Of a stretch of DNA of 19,604 nucleotides, positions 19,153 to 19,604 are shown piece after piece. A program made the position numbers and the translations under genes. The notes under the pieces were generated by a model. That model was not told the DNA's origin. It did not search any database and worked only from the letters and a program-made list of their open reading frames with translations. This DNA comes from AC-32 sp038236705 (GTDB lineage Bacteria; Actinomycetota; Thermoleophilia; Gaiellales; Gaiellaceae): contig JBBRZN010000041.1 of NCBI GenBank assembly GCA_038236705.1, forward strand, positions 1-19,604. The letters run 5' to 3'. Each line of letters begins with the position of its first letter. Within the stretch, counting starts at the first letter, position 1.

Positions 19153-19604
19153 ATGGCTCTCCAGCTTGCCGACACCGCACCCGATTTCGAGGCGCAGACG
19201 ACCGAAGGCCCGATCCGCTTCCACGACTGGATCGGCGACTCGTGGGCGGTGCTGTTCTCGCACCCGCGGGACTTCACCCCGGTCTGCACGACCGAGCTCG
19301 GCTACATGGCGAAGATCAAGCCCGAGTTCGACAAACGCAACGTCAAGGTGATCGGGCTCTCAGTGGATCCGATGGACAACCACGCGCAGTGGGCGAGCGA
19401 CATCGAGGAGACGCAGGGCACCGCGCCCAACTACCCGATCATCGCCGACGGCGACTTCAGCGTCTCGAAGCTCTACGGAATGCTTCCCGCCGACACCTCC
19501 GGCGACCCGACCGGGCGCACGCCCGCCGACAACCAGACCGTGCGCAACGTCTTCGTGATCGGGCCGGACAAGAAGGTGAAGCTGATCCTCGTCTACCCGA
19601 TGAC
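19153..19604 (+). CDS. 1-Cys peroxiredoxin (Prx6-like), 3' end beyond the window
   Basis: 150 residues are visible before the window ends, of about 200-220 expected. The active site is HPRDFTPVCTTELG (37-50), with peroxidatic Cys45 and conserved Pro38 and Thr42. Further Prx6-type features are VKVIGLSVDPMDNHAQWASD (65-84), NYPIIADGDFSVSKLYGM (93-110) and TVRNVFVIGPDKKVKLILVY (129-148). It reduces hydrogen, alkyl or lipid hydroperoxides in the cytoplasm. No second cysteine appears in the visible part, in line with the 1-Cys group, although the missing C-terminus could hold one. The ATG at 19153 is preceded by AGGAGG with 5-nt spacing. It lies 61 bp after the GerMN gene; co-transcription cannot be excluded, but a promoter-like box is present. 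Confidence 0.92.
   Translation, partial: MALQLADTAPDFEAQTTEGPIRFHDWIGDSWAVLFSHPRDFTPVCTTELGYMAKIKPEFDKRNVKVIGLSVDPMDNHAQWASDIEETQGTAPNYPIIADGDFSVSKLYGMLPADTSGDPTGRTPADNQTVRNVFVIGPDKKVKLILVYPM

Overview
The window is high-GC DNA packed with short intergenic gaps and frequent GTG starts. Several genes appear to be leaderless, with a TAnnnT -10 box 6-8 nt before the start codon. Gene content (KorAB, an OmpR-type two-component pair with a GerMN lipoprotein, PASTA repeats, collagen-like and lamin-tail secreted proteins, a small RTX-type protein) points to an actinobacterium. My best guess is the class Thermoleophilia (Gaiellales/Solirubrobacterales-like). This is inferred from content and style only, since there is no rRNA or other phylogenetic marker here.

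Layout. 85-1428 (-): XRE/TPR regulator with a near-consensus promoter. 1655-5241 (+): VOC-fold protein, a 76-aa unknown, then korA-korB encoding a two-subunit 2-oxoacid:ferredoxin oxidoreductase. 5246-5581 (-): small membrane protein, divergent from 5624-7482 (+), which holds a CbbX/SpoVK-type AAA+ ATPase translationally coupled to a proline-iminopeptidase-like hydrolase. 7463-8212 (-): TauE/SafE-type permease.

8287-13507 is an envelope-related block: a secreted RTX-repeat protein (-), a membrane-anchored five-PASTA protein without a kinase domain (+), a Pro/Glu-rich protein of unknown family (-), a secreted collagen-like/lamin-tail protein (-), and undecaprenyl-diphosphatase UppP (-). Between the lamin-tail gene and the Pro/Glu-rich gene lies a ~115-bp run of strong hairpins that may be a structured RNA leader.

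13581-15568 (+): an N-terminally anchored unknown protein, a cupin and a PEP-mutase/isocitrate-lyase-superfamily enzyme. 15590-19091 (+): response regulator, histidine kinase, small exported protein and GerMN-Gmad2 lipoprotein, resembling a reduced MtrA-MtrB-LpqB arrangement. 19153-end (+): a 1-Cys peroxiredoxin cut by the window edge.

No tRNA, rRNA, CRISPR array, insertion sequence or phage gene was recognised. No gene-free stretch exceeds about 230 bp. The region reads as ordinary chromosome. The most interesting items are the candidate structured RNA at 11280-11395, the leaderless-promoter pattern, the kinase-less PASTA protein and the two-component/GerMN operon.
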